A stretch of DNA of 45,224 nucleotides from Streptomyces sp. Ru71. GTDB lineage: Bacteria > Actinomycetota > Actinomycetes > Streptomycetales > Streptomycetaceae. The notes beneath the pieces were generated by a model. That model ran no database searches and was not told where the DNA came from. It saw nothing but the letters and a program-made list of their open reading frames with translations. The position numbers were made by a program, and so were the translations under genes. Where the stretch lies: NCBI RefSeq assembly GCF_002920535.1, contig NZ_PQSS01000060.1:1-45224 (forward strand), read 5' to 3'. Positions 17,906-26,929 of the stretch are shown in pieces. How positions within the stretch are numbered: the stretch's first letter is position 1; each line of letters opens with the position of its first letter.

Positions 17906-19783
17906 TCACTCCTGCGGCTGTGCGTGGTGGCGGGTCAGTCCCTGCCAGCGCCGCTCGAAGTCGAGGACTTGCTCGGCAATGTAGTCGGTGGTAACAGGCT
18001 TGTTGTGCTGCGCAGTGATGCCCTGGGCTGCGCACTGCTGCACAATGGCGTCGAACGACGGGCTCTCATTGCGCACCCGCTGTTCCGCCCACACGTTGTA
18101 GACCCGGAACGGCAGGAGATAGCGGCGCAGGGTGGACGGACTGACCGGCTTTCCACCTCGGCCAGTCATGCCCTTCATCTCTGCCAGGTAGGCGGAGAGC
18201 TGCTCGGCCTTGGGCTCCTCGCCGTACTCGGTCTGATACTCCATCCAAGCGAGGTAATAGCGGTCGACGGTGGTCAGCGCGGCAACGGCAGGCATCCCAG
18301 CCGCGCTGTCCTCGGCCAGCGGGTCATCGATAGCAGCGCTCACCCGGGGCCTGCGCTGCTTTGTGGCGGGGTGCGAGCCCACGCCGGCCGGCGACTCTTC
18401 AGACTCCTCGCTCGCGAGCGGATCGCCAGAAGGCACCTGCGCGACGGGCACCGCGGCTTCCTCGCCCGCGGGCGGCTCCGTCTCGTCGAACTCGCGCTGC
18501 CGGAAGGCCGCGACGAAACCCTCCAGGTCTGCGCCCGTGATGGGCTGGCCGTTGCCGCCGGTGATCTGGTCCCGCTCATAGACGTACGTGGCGAGAGCGG
18601 CGGCATCGGGGTAAACCCCGAGCTCCTGCGCGTACGTCAGCCAGGCGCTGTAGAAATAGTCAGCCCATCCGTCATCCGCGTCAGGCGGGGCTTGGAGCTC
18701 GGTGCCGCTCTCAGCTGGCGGCGTCTGGCGCTGCTTGAGGAACCGCAGCAGGGGCTCGACTTGCTCGCTGGACACCGGTCCGCCCGCCGCCGTGGCCATG
18801 CCGTACTGGTCTCGGAGCCACAGAGCGAACTGCGAGCTCGTGGGCTCGAAACCGAAGGCGCTCATCCAGTCCTGATAGGCCTCGGCGAGTTGGGCCCTCT
18901 GGTCGCCTTCGAGGCCATGCGACTGCTCGGGACGCGCGGCAGACATGTCCGCCTGCGGCTGAGGGGCCGCACCGTCCACCTGCGCCGATTCCTTCTCCCC
19001 ATGGAGGACGGCCTCGAGTTCAGGGCTCTGCCGCTGGGTCAGGACAGGGTTCCGTTCGATGGTGAACTGAATCGGCGGCTCGTCGATGCCTGCGGCGGCC
19101 AGCCCGGCCGCGGCCGTCTCGGCCAGAGGGACACCGTAGCGGGCCAGACGGAGCGGCATCAGCGACTCTACCGGAGCCTTGCGACGCCAGGCCCGGCCGA
19201 AACGAGAGCGCAGGCTCGCCCGGTAGACAACACGCTCCTGCTCGAGCTTGATGACCTGGTCGTAGGAGCGGAGCTCCCACAGCTTCATGCGGCGCCAGAG
19301 CAGGAACGTGGGGATCGGAGCCAGCAGCCAGCGGGTGACGCGGACACCCTCCATGTGCTTGTCGGCAGTGATGTCGGCGATCCGGCCGATCGCGTGCCGG
19401 GCAGCCTCGACCGCGACGACGAACAAGACCGGAATGACCGCGTGCATTCCCACACCCAGCGGGTCAGGCCAGGCCGCCGCCCCATTGAAGGCGATGGTGG
19501 CGGCCGTCAGGAGCCAGGCCGCCTGGCGCAGCAAGGGAAACGGGATGCGGATCCATGTCAGCAGCAGGTCAAGAGCCAGGAGGACACAAATACCGGCGTC
19601 GATGCCGATCGGAAAGACATAGGCGAAGGTGCCAAAGCCCTTTGTGACCGCAAGTTCACGGACCGCCGCGTACGAGCCAGCGAATCCGATCCCAGCGATA
19701 ATCACGGCACCCGCCACGACCACACCGATGAGGACCCGATGCGCTCGGGTCAGCTGGGGCATCACACCGTTCCCGCCAGCCAC
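17906..19783 (-). CDS. DUF2637 membrane protein with three internal helical repeats
   Basis: This is a roughly 625-residue protein of the DUF2637 family, common on Streptomyces plasmids and often near transfer genes. The N-terminal part has four hydrophobic helices within about residues 10-125 (GVVVAGAVIIAGIGFAGSY, GIDAGICVLLALDLLL, WLLTAATIAFNGAAA, VIPVLFVVAVEAA). A basic region follows, then a long acidic, Ala-rich tail holding three degenerate copies of one helical module. Each runs W-x-x-Y/F, a Gly, a Pro, a hydrophobic helix and a GG-x-P/V-[VI]-[ST] turn (near residues 305, 382 and 520). Start choice: GGGGAGGGG lies just before GTG 19783; ATG 19798 has no ribosome binding site. A role in transfer or spread is only suggested by the family. 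Confidence 0.78.
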   Translation of the reverse strand: MAGGNGVMPQLTRAHRVLIGVVVAGAVIIAGIGFAGSYAAVRELAVTKGFGTFAYVFPIGIDAGICVLLALDLLLTWIRIPFPLLRQAAWLLTAATIAFNGAAAWPDPLGVGMHAVIPVLFVVAVEAARHAIGRIADITADKHMEGVRVTRWLLAPIPTFLLWRRMKLWELRSYDQVIKLEQERVVYRASLRSRFGRAWRRKAPVESLMPLRLARYGVPLAETAAAGLAAAGIDEPPIQFTIERNPVLTQRQSPELEAVLHGEKESAQVDGAAPQPQADMSAARPEQSHGLEGDQRAQLAEAYQDWMSAFGFEPTSSQFALWLRDQYGMATAAGGPVSSEQVEPLLRFLKQRQTPPAESGTELQAPPDADDGWADYFYSAWLTYAQELGVYPDAAALATYVYERDQITGGNGQPITGADLEGFVAAFRQREFDETEPPAGEEAAVPVAQVPSGDPLASEESEESPAGVGSHPATKQRRPRVSAAIDDPLAEDSAAGMPAVAALTTVDRYYLAWMEYQTEYGEEPKAEQLSAYLAEMKGMTGRGGKPVSPSTLRRYLLPFRVYNVWAEQRVRNESPSFDAIVQQCAAQGITAQHNKPVTTDYIAEQVLDFERRWQGLTRHHAQPQE

Positions 19784-20520
19784 AGACCCCTCCCCCATTA
19801 CTCTCGATGGTGTGCAGTCCAGAATCCCACGACTTGATCACCATCGGGTCGAGTCCCCTACCGCTGGCTGAATCTCCTACTGGAAACACCACCCGACCAC
19901 CTCACCGAGGCCCTTGGTTACGCAAGAGCAACCAAAGCGACCGACGTTGAATAGGCATCGTGATGGCCGATGCGTGCGCCGGAGTTGGCCTTCAGTATCC
20001 CCATCTCCCGCAGGGGGCGGGAACTGATGCTGGCAGAAGCTCGGCGCAGCCTGCCTGCACCAGCCGATCTTCGTGGCGCTCACGGTCAGGGCAACCTTGC
20101 TCCACGTAAGCTGGGCACCAAGCGCGGGGAGAGGCTGGAGCCGGGGGCGACCAGCGACTGTGGCAGCTACTCGTCGACAACGCCGGGATCCTACATCGCG
20201 ACAAAGAAGGTCACCGCGCACTCTCTGTGGGCGGGGCCGAACACGGGCATGAAGGCCCACCTGTCCCTGGCGGAGCGAAACCGTCGGGACCTGGGTGGCC
20301 GACTCGTGGACTGCGGACATGCGTACGACCGGCCGAAGGTAGACCCGCTGTCTGGCTAGAGCGTCCACTTTCGGCCCCTGCGAGGGCGACTCCAGCTGGC
20401 CCCACTTTGTGGATGACTGGCGAAGATCAGGCGTCGTGATGCGGCTCCTGTAGGCGGTTTGATTGGGGAGGCCCACCGGCTGCTGTCCCTGCCAGATCAC
20501 GCCTTCGGAGCGCAGCCGAC
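19784..20520. other. Noncoding stretch between the transfer block and the SpoIIE regulator
   Basis: I find no convincing gene here. Open frames on both strands lack the third-position bias of neighbouring genes and have no recognisable motif. A short plus-strand frame at about 19862-19951 (RWLNLLLETPPDHL, stop at 19949-19951) has plausible coding composition and may be the remnant of a gene 3' end. The stretch may mark the right border of the plasmid-like block, but no direct repeat, tRNA or integrase was seen. Confidence 0.4.
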
Positions 20521-22920
20521 TTAAACAGCCTCTAGGTGCTGTTCGGCCCAGATGGTCTTGCCTCGCGTCGTATGGCGTGTGCCCCAGCTCTGAGCGAGTT
20601 GGGCTACGAGCATCAGGCCGCGTCCGCCCTCGTCAAAGACGCGGGCTCGGCGAAGATGTGGCGCGGTGCTGCTGGCGTCGGACACCTCACAGATAAGGGT
20701 GCGGTCGTGGATCAGGCGCAGCTGAATGGGGGGTTGGCCGTAGCGAATGGCGTTGGTGACCAGCTCGCTGACGACCAGCTCGGTGGTGAAGAGGTTGTCC
20801 TCCAGCCCCCACGCCGTTACCTGGTCGCACGCGTTCTGCCGAGCCTGGGCGACCGCCGCGGGATCGGACGGGACATCCCAGGCGGCGACCTGATTGGCCC
20901 CCAGGGCACAGGTGCGGGTGACGAGGAGGGCCACGTCGTCGTCCGGGCCGGCCGGAAGCAAGTTCTTGAGGACGTTGTCGCAGATGTCCTCCAAAGAGCG
21001 GGCGGGCTGCGTAAGGGCGTGCCGCAGCCCGGCGAGTCCATCGTCAACGTCCCGGCCCCGGGCTGCGATGAGGCCATCGGTGTACAGGGCCAGCAGGCTG
21101 CCTTCGAGCAAGTCGATCTCGGTGGCTTCGAAGGGCAGACCGCCCAGCCCGAGTGGTGGACCGATGGGCATGTCGAGGAGTTCAGCAGTGCCGGACGGGG
21201 CGACCACGGCGGGTTGCGGATGGCCAGCGCTGGCCAGAGTGCAGCGGCGGGAGACCGGGTCATAGACGGCGTACACGCAGCTGGCGCTAATACCCTCGGC
21301 GGCATCCGGTTCGGCCTCGGAATTCAGCCGGATGACCAGGTCATCGAGGTGAGTGAGCAGCTCGTCCGGTGGCAGGTCGATGTCGGCCAGAGTGCGTACC
21401 GCCATGCGCAACCTGCCCATGGTGGCGGACGCCTGGATGCCGTGGCCGACGACATCCCCGACGACCAGCCCGACTCGGGCGCCGGACAGCGGAATCACGT
21501 CGAACCAGTCGCCGCCCACCCCGGCAGGAGCCCCGGCAGACAGGTAGCGCGAGGCAACGTCGACCGCGACCTGATCGGGAAGTCTGTGGGGCAGAAGGCT
21601 GCGCTGGAGCGTCACGGCAGTGGTGCGCTCACGGGTGTAACGGTGAGCGTTGTCGACGCACACCGCTGCCCTGGTGGTGATCTCTTCGGCCACCAGCAGA
21701 TCGTCCTTATCGAAGGCATCCGGGTGACGGTGGCGGAGGAAGACCGCCACGCCCAGGGTGTTCCCTCGCGCCCGGATCGGCACGGTCATCATCGAGTGGA
21801 TTCCGTAGGCGCGGCTCCGCCCCGATCGGACCGGATCGTTAGCCACCCAGCGGGTGACGGCCGGGTCAGTCATCTCGTACCTGGCAGACCGGCCTGCGGC
21901 CAAGCACTGCGCCGGCGGGGAGGAGGCCGGGTACGCGGCCACCTGGTCCAGTTCGATCGCGGCTTCCGGGCACCCTCGGAGAACAGACTGGTGAGCGACA
22001 CGTCGCAATGCGACGGAGCGCGTGAGCACACCGAAGGGTGGCTCTGCGCCGTCTTCGAGGGAGGCCAGCAGATCCACGCTGGCAAAGTCGGCAAGACGGG
22101 GCACCGCCACATCGACCAGGTCCTGCGCCGTGCGCGCTACGTCCAGAGTGCTGCCGATCTGCGTGCTGGCCTCGTTGACCAGGAGCAACCGTTGCCGAGC
22201 CCAGTACTGCTCGGTAGTGTCGCGCGCTGCGAAGCACACACCGCGCATCCCACCTTGTTCCGTCACGGGGGCGATACAGATCTCCCAGGCGTGCCGACGG
22301 CTTTCCCCCGGGACTTGCAGGAAGTTCTTGAGATACTGTCGCTCTCCGGTCTTAAGGACCCGGCGCATGGCTCGCTCGTTCTTGCGTGCATCCGGGTGCG
22401 CCACGATTTCCGACAAGCGCAGCCCGCGCATCTCAGCGTCCGTCATGGCGACCGCGCGCTCCATGTCGGCGTTGGCCCGGACCAACCGCAGCTCCGTGTC
22501 AAAGATCGCAAGCACGTACGGCGCATGTGTGAATCCCCATTCCACTATCGCGTGGTGCTCGTCCAGGGGCGACTGCCGCACTGCGGAACACACGAGGAGC
22601 CATTCGGTGCCGCCGTCGTTCGCCACACCACGGTGCGCGAGCAACTCCGCTTGCAACGGGCCGCCACTTCTGCGGCGCAGCCTGACTGTCCGGCTCCATA
22701 GCGAGCGATCGACTGCGGGCCACGAAATGCGGCGGCTGGCGTCCTCGGCGAGCAGGTCAACCGCCGGCCGCCCCACTACCTCCTCGGCGCGGTAACCGAG
22801 CAGCCGGTGGGCACCGTCGCTCCACGCCGTCACGATGCCATGTTCGTCGATGGTGACTGTGCACGCGGCGATCAGCGTGTCCCCCAGTACGTCACCGCTG
22901 ACGGTGCCGGATCGCGTCAT
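20521..22920 (-). CDS. PAS-PAS-GAF-SpoIIE phosphatase with C-terminal HATPase domain
   Basis: This 799-residue cytoplasmic signalling protein combines two PAS domains (about 15-115 and 120-235, the latter with HAPYVLAIFDTELRLVRANADME), a GAF domain (about 245-415), a PP2C-type SpoIIE phosphatase domain (about 440-635) and an RsbW-like ATPase domain (about 665-799). The phosphatase metal residues are visible in GGDWFD, VGDVVGHG and PDDDVALLV. The ATPase has the N-box VVSELVTNAIRYG and the G-box DEGGRGLMLV. Such proteins tune alternative sigma factors through anti-sigma antagonists, an activity common in Streptomyces. ATG 22920 is chosen because GGAGA precedes it; an in-frame ATG 18 bases upstream lacks one. 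No partner anti-sigma factor is adjacent. Confidence 0.93.
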   Translation of the reverse strand: MTRSGTVSGDVLGDTLIAACTVTIDEHGIVTAWSDGAHRLLGYRAEEVVGRPAVDLLAEDASRRISWPAVDRSLWSRTVRLRRRSGGPLQAELLAHRGVANDGGTEWLLVCSAVRQSPLDEHHAIVEWGFTHAPYVLAIFDTELRLVRANADMERAVAMTDAEMRGLRLSEIVAHPDARKNERAMRRVLKTGERQYLKNFLQVPGESRRHAWEICIAPVTEQGGMRGVCFAARDTTEQYWARQRLLLVNEASTQIGSTLDVARTAQDLVDVAVPRLADFASVDLLASLEDGAEPPFGVLTRSVALRRVAHQSVLRGCPEAAIELDQVAAYPASSPPAQCLAAGRSARYEMTDPAVTRWVANDPVRSGRSRAYGIHSMMTVPIRARGNTLGVAVFLRHRHPDAFDKDDLLVAEEITTRAAVCVDNAHRYTRERTTAVTLQRSLLPHRLPDQVAVDVASRYLSAGAPAGVGGDWFDVIPLSGARVGLVVGDVVGHGIQASATMGRLRMAVRTLADIDLPPDELLTHLDDLVIRLNSEAEPDAAEGISASCVYAVYDPVSRRCTLASAGHPQPAVVAPSGTAELLDMPIGPPLGLGGLPFEATEIDLLEGSLLALYTDGLIAARGRDVDDGLAGLRHALTQPARSLEDICDNVLKNLLPAGPDDDVALLVTRTCALGANQVAAWDVPSDPAAVAQARQNACDQVTAWGLEDNLFTTELVVSELVTNAIRYGQPPIQLRLIHDRTLICEVSDASSTAPHLRRARVFDEGGRGLMLVAQLAQSWGTRHTTRGKTIWAEQHLEAV

Positions 22921-23396
22921 GACAGGTCTCCTCGCCATGCGCCCTGAGCAAGCACTGCTTCATTCTAATTTTCCCATCGAAATTATGTTGCAACGGGTCG
23001 TGGAAAATCATCCTCATTGGTGCGAGGCTGACCGCCACGTCCACCACGAACTGGTGTCCATTGCGATTGCGGCCGCCTCCAGTGAGCTCGTCATTTTCTG
23101 GCAATCCCCCCCACCGAGTGGCGGCGCCCGGGTCGGGTGCGTGTGGCCACTCACGCAGCCGCCCCCTCGGTTCCCGACCCTGGTCGCCCTTCCGAGGCCT
23201 GCGAGAACGACGCTACGCATCGGAACCGGTGCGTCACGTACTGTGGCCCACGACCGCGGGTGGGCACGGATGCCTATCCGGGCATGTTGCGCGATGTGTG
23301 CAGTGAGGAGCGGGCCCGCGAGCACGCCGCTGCCTTCCGTGCCGTACGGAGACCTGGAGCCGTTGAACCGCGCACTGCCCGGCGTGACACACCTTC
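22921..23396. other. Intergenic region upstream of the SpoIIE regulator
   Basis: Within otherwise GC-rich sequence there is an AT-rich patch at 22962-22990. It contains an inverted repeat TAATTT-N8-AAATTA (22966-22971 and 22980-22985), 46 bases upstream of the SpoIIE start, so it is the likely promoter or operator of that gene. On the minus strand TAGAAT (22967-22962) could serve as a -10. The rest (23000-23396) shows no credible gene and separates the regulator from the end of the catabolic operon. Confidence 0.4.
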
Positions 23397-24818
23397 CTAG
23401 GCTCGTGCTCTCAGCACGGTGCTGCGCAGCGTCGGGTACGCGATGAGGACCACGACGAGGGCGACCAGGAATCCCAGCGATGTCACGCCGGCTTCCTGGA
23501 GAACTGTGCCCGTCATCGTCGCTGCGAGCACCGAGACGACGCCGGCCCAGTTCACCGTCTCGAGCCGGTCGGCGTCGGCGACACGGCCCCGCCGCACGAT
23601 AAAGAAGTCGGCGATGATCACTGCAGCGAGTGCCGTCGTGGTCACCCCCAGGATCCCGAGATAGCTGGTGACCAGCCCCAGGATGTTCCCAGCGGCCATG
23701 AGCAGGCCGATCGCGTTGCCGACCACGACCATCGCGGCCCGCCCCGGATTGCGTCCGGACAGGCTGTCGGAGAGGTTGGACAGTGCCAGCGAGCCGCCGT
23801 AGGTGTTCAAAACCTGGGCTTTGGCCTGAGCCACGTACATCAGGAGGAAGCCGGTCAGCCCCGCCAGGACCACGAAGAAGGCCCCGGAGTTATTGCTGAT
23901 CATCCAGGTGACCTTGTCGGCGATGCTGCTCCCCACCTGGGTTGCGGCTACCTGCGGGTGGGCCCCGAGATAATCACCGACGGCCTTTGAGCCGGCGTGG
24001 ATGATCACGGTGCCCAGCACCACGACGATGACGTCGATCATGATGGCGCCACCCACGGCGAGGATGCCGACGTCGCGGCTGGACCGTGCGTAACGGGCGA
24101 AGTCGGCGTCGGTCAGGGCGAGCGCCCCCGCGGAACCCGCGAGGATCGACAGCACTGCCATAAACCGATCTCCCTGTCCGCCATACCCGGGCGCCACCGG
24201 ACCCGCCGACATGAGCTCGGACAGGGACGCACCCGAACGGGTCAGGGCCATCGCCGCGATGCCAACGGTGAGAATGAGGAAGCCGATCAGAAGAACCATG
24301 GATGTGCGCTGCACAACCTTTAGCCCGAAGACGGTCAGAGCGATCCACGCCAGCGTCAACAGACCATAAATCAGCAAGGCGTTGCCGAGCCCCGGGTGCC
24401 AGCCGAACATAAAAAGCGTGCCGTAATAGAGCAGCGCGTTCTCCAGGGCGAGAAAGCCCAGGATCATGAACGCAAAGATGAGCGAGGCGAGTGCCGATCC
24501 ACGTAGTCCAAGGCCGTAGAAACGTGCGGTCACGGTGGACGAGGTGCCGGACTTGTAGGCGACGTGGCCGACCAGCCAGCCGAGCCCGCCGCCGAACACG
24601 GCGACGACCACGCCGGCGAGGATGCCGTACCAGACTCCTGCTATAAGCGTCACTCCGCCGCCGATGGCCAGCTGGATCAGGGTGGAGGCGATGCCCGCAG
24701 TGTTGGTCATCAGGCCCCAGCCCGAGCGGCGCTCGGATGCTGGGACGGCGGTCAACGCATGATCTTCCATGCGCGCCCGGACGTCCGTCCTGGACAGCGC
24801 GGCAGTCTTTGCAGCCAT
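23397..24818 (-). CDS. NCS1-family permease (cytosine/purine/allantoin type)
   Basis: This 473-residue polytopic membrane protein has about twelve hydrophobic helices and the layout of nucleobase:cation symporter-1 proteins. The first helix pair is around TNTAGIASTLIQLAIGGG, and the conserved region with GALALTDADFARYARSS lies at about residues 235-251. The NCS1 family imports cytosine, purines, hydantoins, allantoin or nicotinamide-like compounds. It is the last gene of a ten-gene minus operon and starts 14 bases after the XdhC stop. Its presence argues that the pathway substrate is a small N-heterocycle taken up from outside. The exact ligand cannot be read from the sequence. Confidence 0.87.
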   Translation of the reverse strand: MAAKTAALSRTDVRARMEDHALTAVPASERRSGWGLMTNTAGIASTLIQLAIGGGVTLIAGVWYGILAGVVVAVFGGGLGWLVGHVAYKSGTSSTVTARFYGLGLRGSALASLIFAFMILGFLALENALLYYGTLFMFGWHPGLGNALLIYGLLTLAWIALTVFGLKVVQRTSMVLLIGFLILTVGIAAMALTRSGASLSELMSAGPVAPGYGGQGDRFMAVLSILAGSAGALALTDADFARYARSSRDVGILAVGGAIMIDVIVVVLGTVIIHAGSKAVGDYLGAHPQVAATQVGSSIADKVTWMISNNSGAFFVVLAGLTGFLLMYVAQAKAQVLNTYGGSLALSNLSDSLSGRNPGRAAMVVVGNAIGLLMAAGNILGLVTSYLGILGVTTTALAAVIIADFFIVRRGRVADADRLETVNWAGVVSVLAATMTGTVLQEAGVTSLGFLVALVVVLIAYPTLRSTVLRARA

Positions 24819-24832
24819 CGGGCCGGGTCCCT

Positions 24833-25996
24833 TCAGTCGTGGCTGTTTGGTAGTTCAGCAGGCGGGCCCGGATTGAGCGGCGCTGCCGGACGGTGGATGG
24901 GGCCGTCGGTGGTACGCAACGGACGAGACCCGGCGCCAGTGCGGGCGGCGATGATCTCCGCTGCGATGGAGACCGCGGTCTCCTCCGGCGTGTTCGCGCC
25001 AATGTCCAGTCCGATGGGCGAGTGAAGCCGGGCCAGTTGGTGTTCCGTCAGGCCCGTCGCACGCAGGGCCTCAAGCCGCTGGGCGTGGGTGCGGCGGGAG
25101 CCCATGGCGCCGACGTAGCCCAGGGGCAAGCGGAGCGCCAGATCCAGCAGCGGGAGGTCGAACTTGGCGTCGTGGGTGAGGACGCAGACGACGGTGCGCT
25201 CGTCCAGGGCGCCGTTGTCGGCAAGTGAACGCAGATGCCGGTGCGGCCAGTCGACGACCACCTCGTCGGCGTCGGGGAAGCGCTCTGGAGTGGTGAACAC
25301 CTCCCGCGCGTCGCAGACCGTGACGTGGTAACCGAGGAATCGCCCTACGCGGGCCGCTGCGCCGGCGAAGTCGATCGCGCCGTAGACGAGCATGCGGGGC
25401 GGGGACGAATAGACGGAGGTGAGGACGGTCAGCTCGCCTGCGGTGGGGTCGCAGCCGCCGTCCGCCGCGTAGCGGTGCGTGCCGCCGCTTCCGCGGGCGA
25501 GCAGGGCTCTGCTCGTGCGGTCGGCGTCCGGGTGGGCGGGCGGGTCGCCCGCTGCGACGCTGGGGGTGAGGGCCCGGAGCGAGCCCAGGCCCTCCGCCGG
25601 ACTCTCCACGACGGTGGCCAGCGCGACCGGCCGGCCCTCAGCCAGTGCGTCGAGGACGACACGGAGGGCTTGCCTCGCGGGCTCGTCCCCGACTCGTCGA
25701 ACCACGATGTCGATGACTCCGCCGCAGGACAACCCGACCGCGAACGCGTCGGAGTCGCTGTAGCCGAAGGAGACCCGCTGTGGAACTCCCGTCTCCAGCA
25801 CGTCCAGGGCGAGGTTGTACACCGCGCCCTCGACGCATCCGCCGGAGAGGCTGCCCAGGACGCGCCCGGTGGCATCGACTGCGACGCAGGTGCCCGGCGG
25901 CCGGGGCGCGCTGCCGGTGACCTCGACGACCGTGGCGAGAGCGAAGGGACGGCCGTCCGCGCACCACTCCTCCAGTTCCGCGGCGATGTCGATCAT
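24833..25996 (-). CDS. XdhC/CoxI-family molybdenum hydroxylase maturation factor
   Basis: This 387-residue protein has an N-terminal XdhC_CoxI domain (about residues 12-80: VTGSAPRPPGTCVAV, GSLSGGCVEGAV with its conserved Cys, then LSCGGVIDIVV at 108-118). The C-terminal Rossmann-like XdhC_C domain is at about 200-350 (MLVYGAIDFAGAAARVGRFLGY; YVGAMGSRRTHAQRLEALR). In the usual GAG motif the third residue is Ile-Asp rather than Ala, a modest change. Family members bind molybdopterin cofactor, help its sulfuration and insert it into xanthine dehydrogenase-like enzymes. The only such enzyme nearby is in the opposite operon (39032-42905), so this gene ties the two operons together functionally. 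Confidence 0.9.
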   Translation of the reverse strand: MIDIAAELEEWCADGRPFALATVVEVTGSAPRPPGTCVAVDATGRVLGSLSGGCVEGAVYNLALDVLETGVPQRVSFGYSDSDAFAVGLSCGGVIDIVVRRVGDEPARQALRVVLDALAEGRPVALATVVESPAEGLGSLRALTPSVAAGDPPAHPDADRTSRALLARGSGGTHRYAADGGCDPTAGELTVLTSVYSSPPRMLVYGAIDFAGAAARVGRFLGYHVTVCDAREVFTTPERFPDADEVVVDWPHRHLRSLADNGALDERTVVCVLTHDAKFDLPLLDLALRLPLGYVGAMGSRRTHAQRLEALRATGLTEHQLARLHSPIGLDIGANTPEETAVSIAAEIIAARTGAGSRPLRTTDGPIHRPAAPLNPGPPAELPNSHD

Positions 25997-26029
25997 CGAG
26001 GTCTCCTCAGGGATTTCAGTGGGCTCAGA

Positions 26030-26917
26030 TCACGTCAGACGCGTCAGCGTGACCTTGTTGCGCAGTTCTCCCAGCCCCGACACCCGCGTGACGATCACGT
26101 CGCCGTCGCCCAGGAAGATCTGCGGCTCGCGGGCGTTGCCGATGCCGCTGGGCGTGCCGGTGAGGATCACGTCACCGGCGCGCAGGGTCATGCCGTGGCT
26201 CAGCTCGGCGATGATCGTCGCGATGGAGAAGGCCATCTGGCCGCTGGAGGCGTTCTGCAGCAGCCGGCCGTTGAGCTCGCACTGCACCTGCAGGCCGGCA
26301 AGGTCGTCGATCTCGTCCGCGGTGGTGATCCACGGGCCGAGCGGCATCGTGGCGTCGATGCTCTTGCCCTTGAGCCACTGCCCGCCGTGCGCCCGCTGTA
26401 GATCCCGCTGGGAGACGTCGTTGGCGACCAGGTAGCCGAAGACGTGCTCCAGGGCCTTCTCCTCGGGGATCGACCGGCCGTCGCGTCCGATGACGAGTGC
26501 GATCTCGGCTTCGTAGTCCCACTTGGCGGAGACCTCGGGGTCGTAGGCGATGTCGTCACCCGGTCCGATGACGGTGTCGGGGCCCTTGGTGAAGAACGTC
26601 GGGTGTACGGGGCGTGAGGCGGGGTCCTGGCCCTCGCGCTTGCCCCTGGACTCCTCGAAGTGGTCCCAGTAGTTCCAGCCGGTACACAGGATGTCGCGGT
26701 TGAAGCGGTGCAGTGGTGACTCCAAACGGACCTCTGTCAGAGGCAGCACGTCCGGGCCAGGGAGTGCGGCGCGGGCCGCGTCGAGGGCCTGCGGGCCCCC
26801 GCGGACGATGTCGTCGACCGTGCCCAGGGAGGCGGGCAGTACGGACACGGTCCGGTCGGCCTCGTGCACGGCGCCCGCACGGCGTACGGCGTCGACGGTG
26901 AGGGAAGCGAGTTTCAC
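26030..26917 (-). CDS. Fumarylacetoacetate hydrolase-family protein
   Basis: This 295-residue enzyme is of the FAH superfamily, whose members hydrolyse or decarboxylate 2-oxo/2-hydroxy dienoic acids from aromatic ring cleavage. Metal ligands are visible: Glu136 and Glu138 in KWDYEAEIAL and Asp167 in ANDVSQRD. Also conserved are GKSIDATMPLGPW (about 183-195) and GDVILTGTPSGIG (about 246-258). It lies 12 bases after the RidA-family gene in the same operon, so it probably acts late in ring degradation, for example as an oxaloacetate/oxalocrotonate decarboxylase- or acylpyruvase-like step. The N-terminal 60 residues are the usual variable lid. Confidence 0.9.
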   Translation of the reverse strand: MKLASLTVDAVRRAGAVHEADRTVSVLPASLGTVDDIVRGGPQALDAARAALPGPDVLPLTEVRLESPLHRFNRDILCTGWNYWDHFEESRGKREGQDPASRPVHPTFFTKGPDTVIGPGDDIAYDPEVSAKWDYEAEIALVIGRDGRSIPEEKALEHVFGYLVANDVSQRDLQRAHGGQWLKGKSIDATMPLGPWITTADEIDDLAGLQVQCELNGRLLQNASSGQMAFSIATIIAELSHGMTLRAGDVILTGTPSGIGNAREPQIFLGDGDVIVTRVSGLGELRNKVTLTRLT

Positions 26918-26929
26918 TAGTGCCGTCCC

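Noticed and set aside
17924..19837. A 637-codon plus-strand frame opposite DUF2637
   Set aside because: The minus strand shows the membrane helices and repeat modules expected for DUF2637. The plus frame is rich in Arg and Val without structure.
19840..19860. A tRNA-like 3' fragment (GGTCGAGTCCC) suggesting an attachment site
   Set aside because: Only about ten bases resemble a T-arm. There is no matching acceptor stem or CCA end, and no integrase is in the window.
20536..22701. A 721-codon plus-strand open frame antisense to the SpoIIE gene
   Set aside because: The minus-strand frame has clear PAS, GAF, SpoIIE and HATPase motifs. The plus frame is a shadow from high GC with no recognisable domain.
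23397..25996. Purine catabolism as the sole explanation of NCS1 permease, XdhC and Mo hydroxylase
   Set aside because: No uricase, allantoinase or other purine-degradation gene is present, while StyA, the class A hydroxylase and FAH-like genes point to aromatic chemistry. A purine-like substrate is still not excluded.
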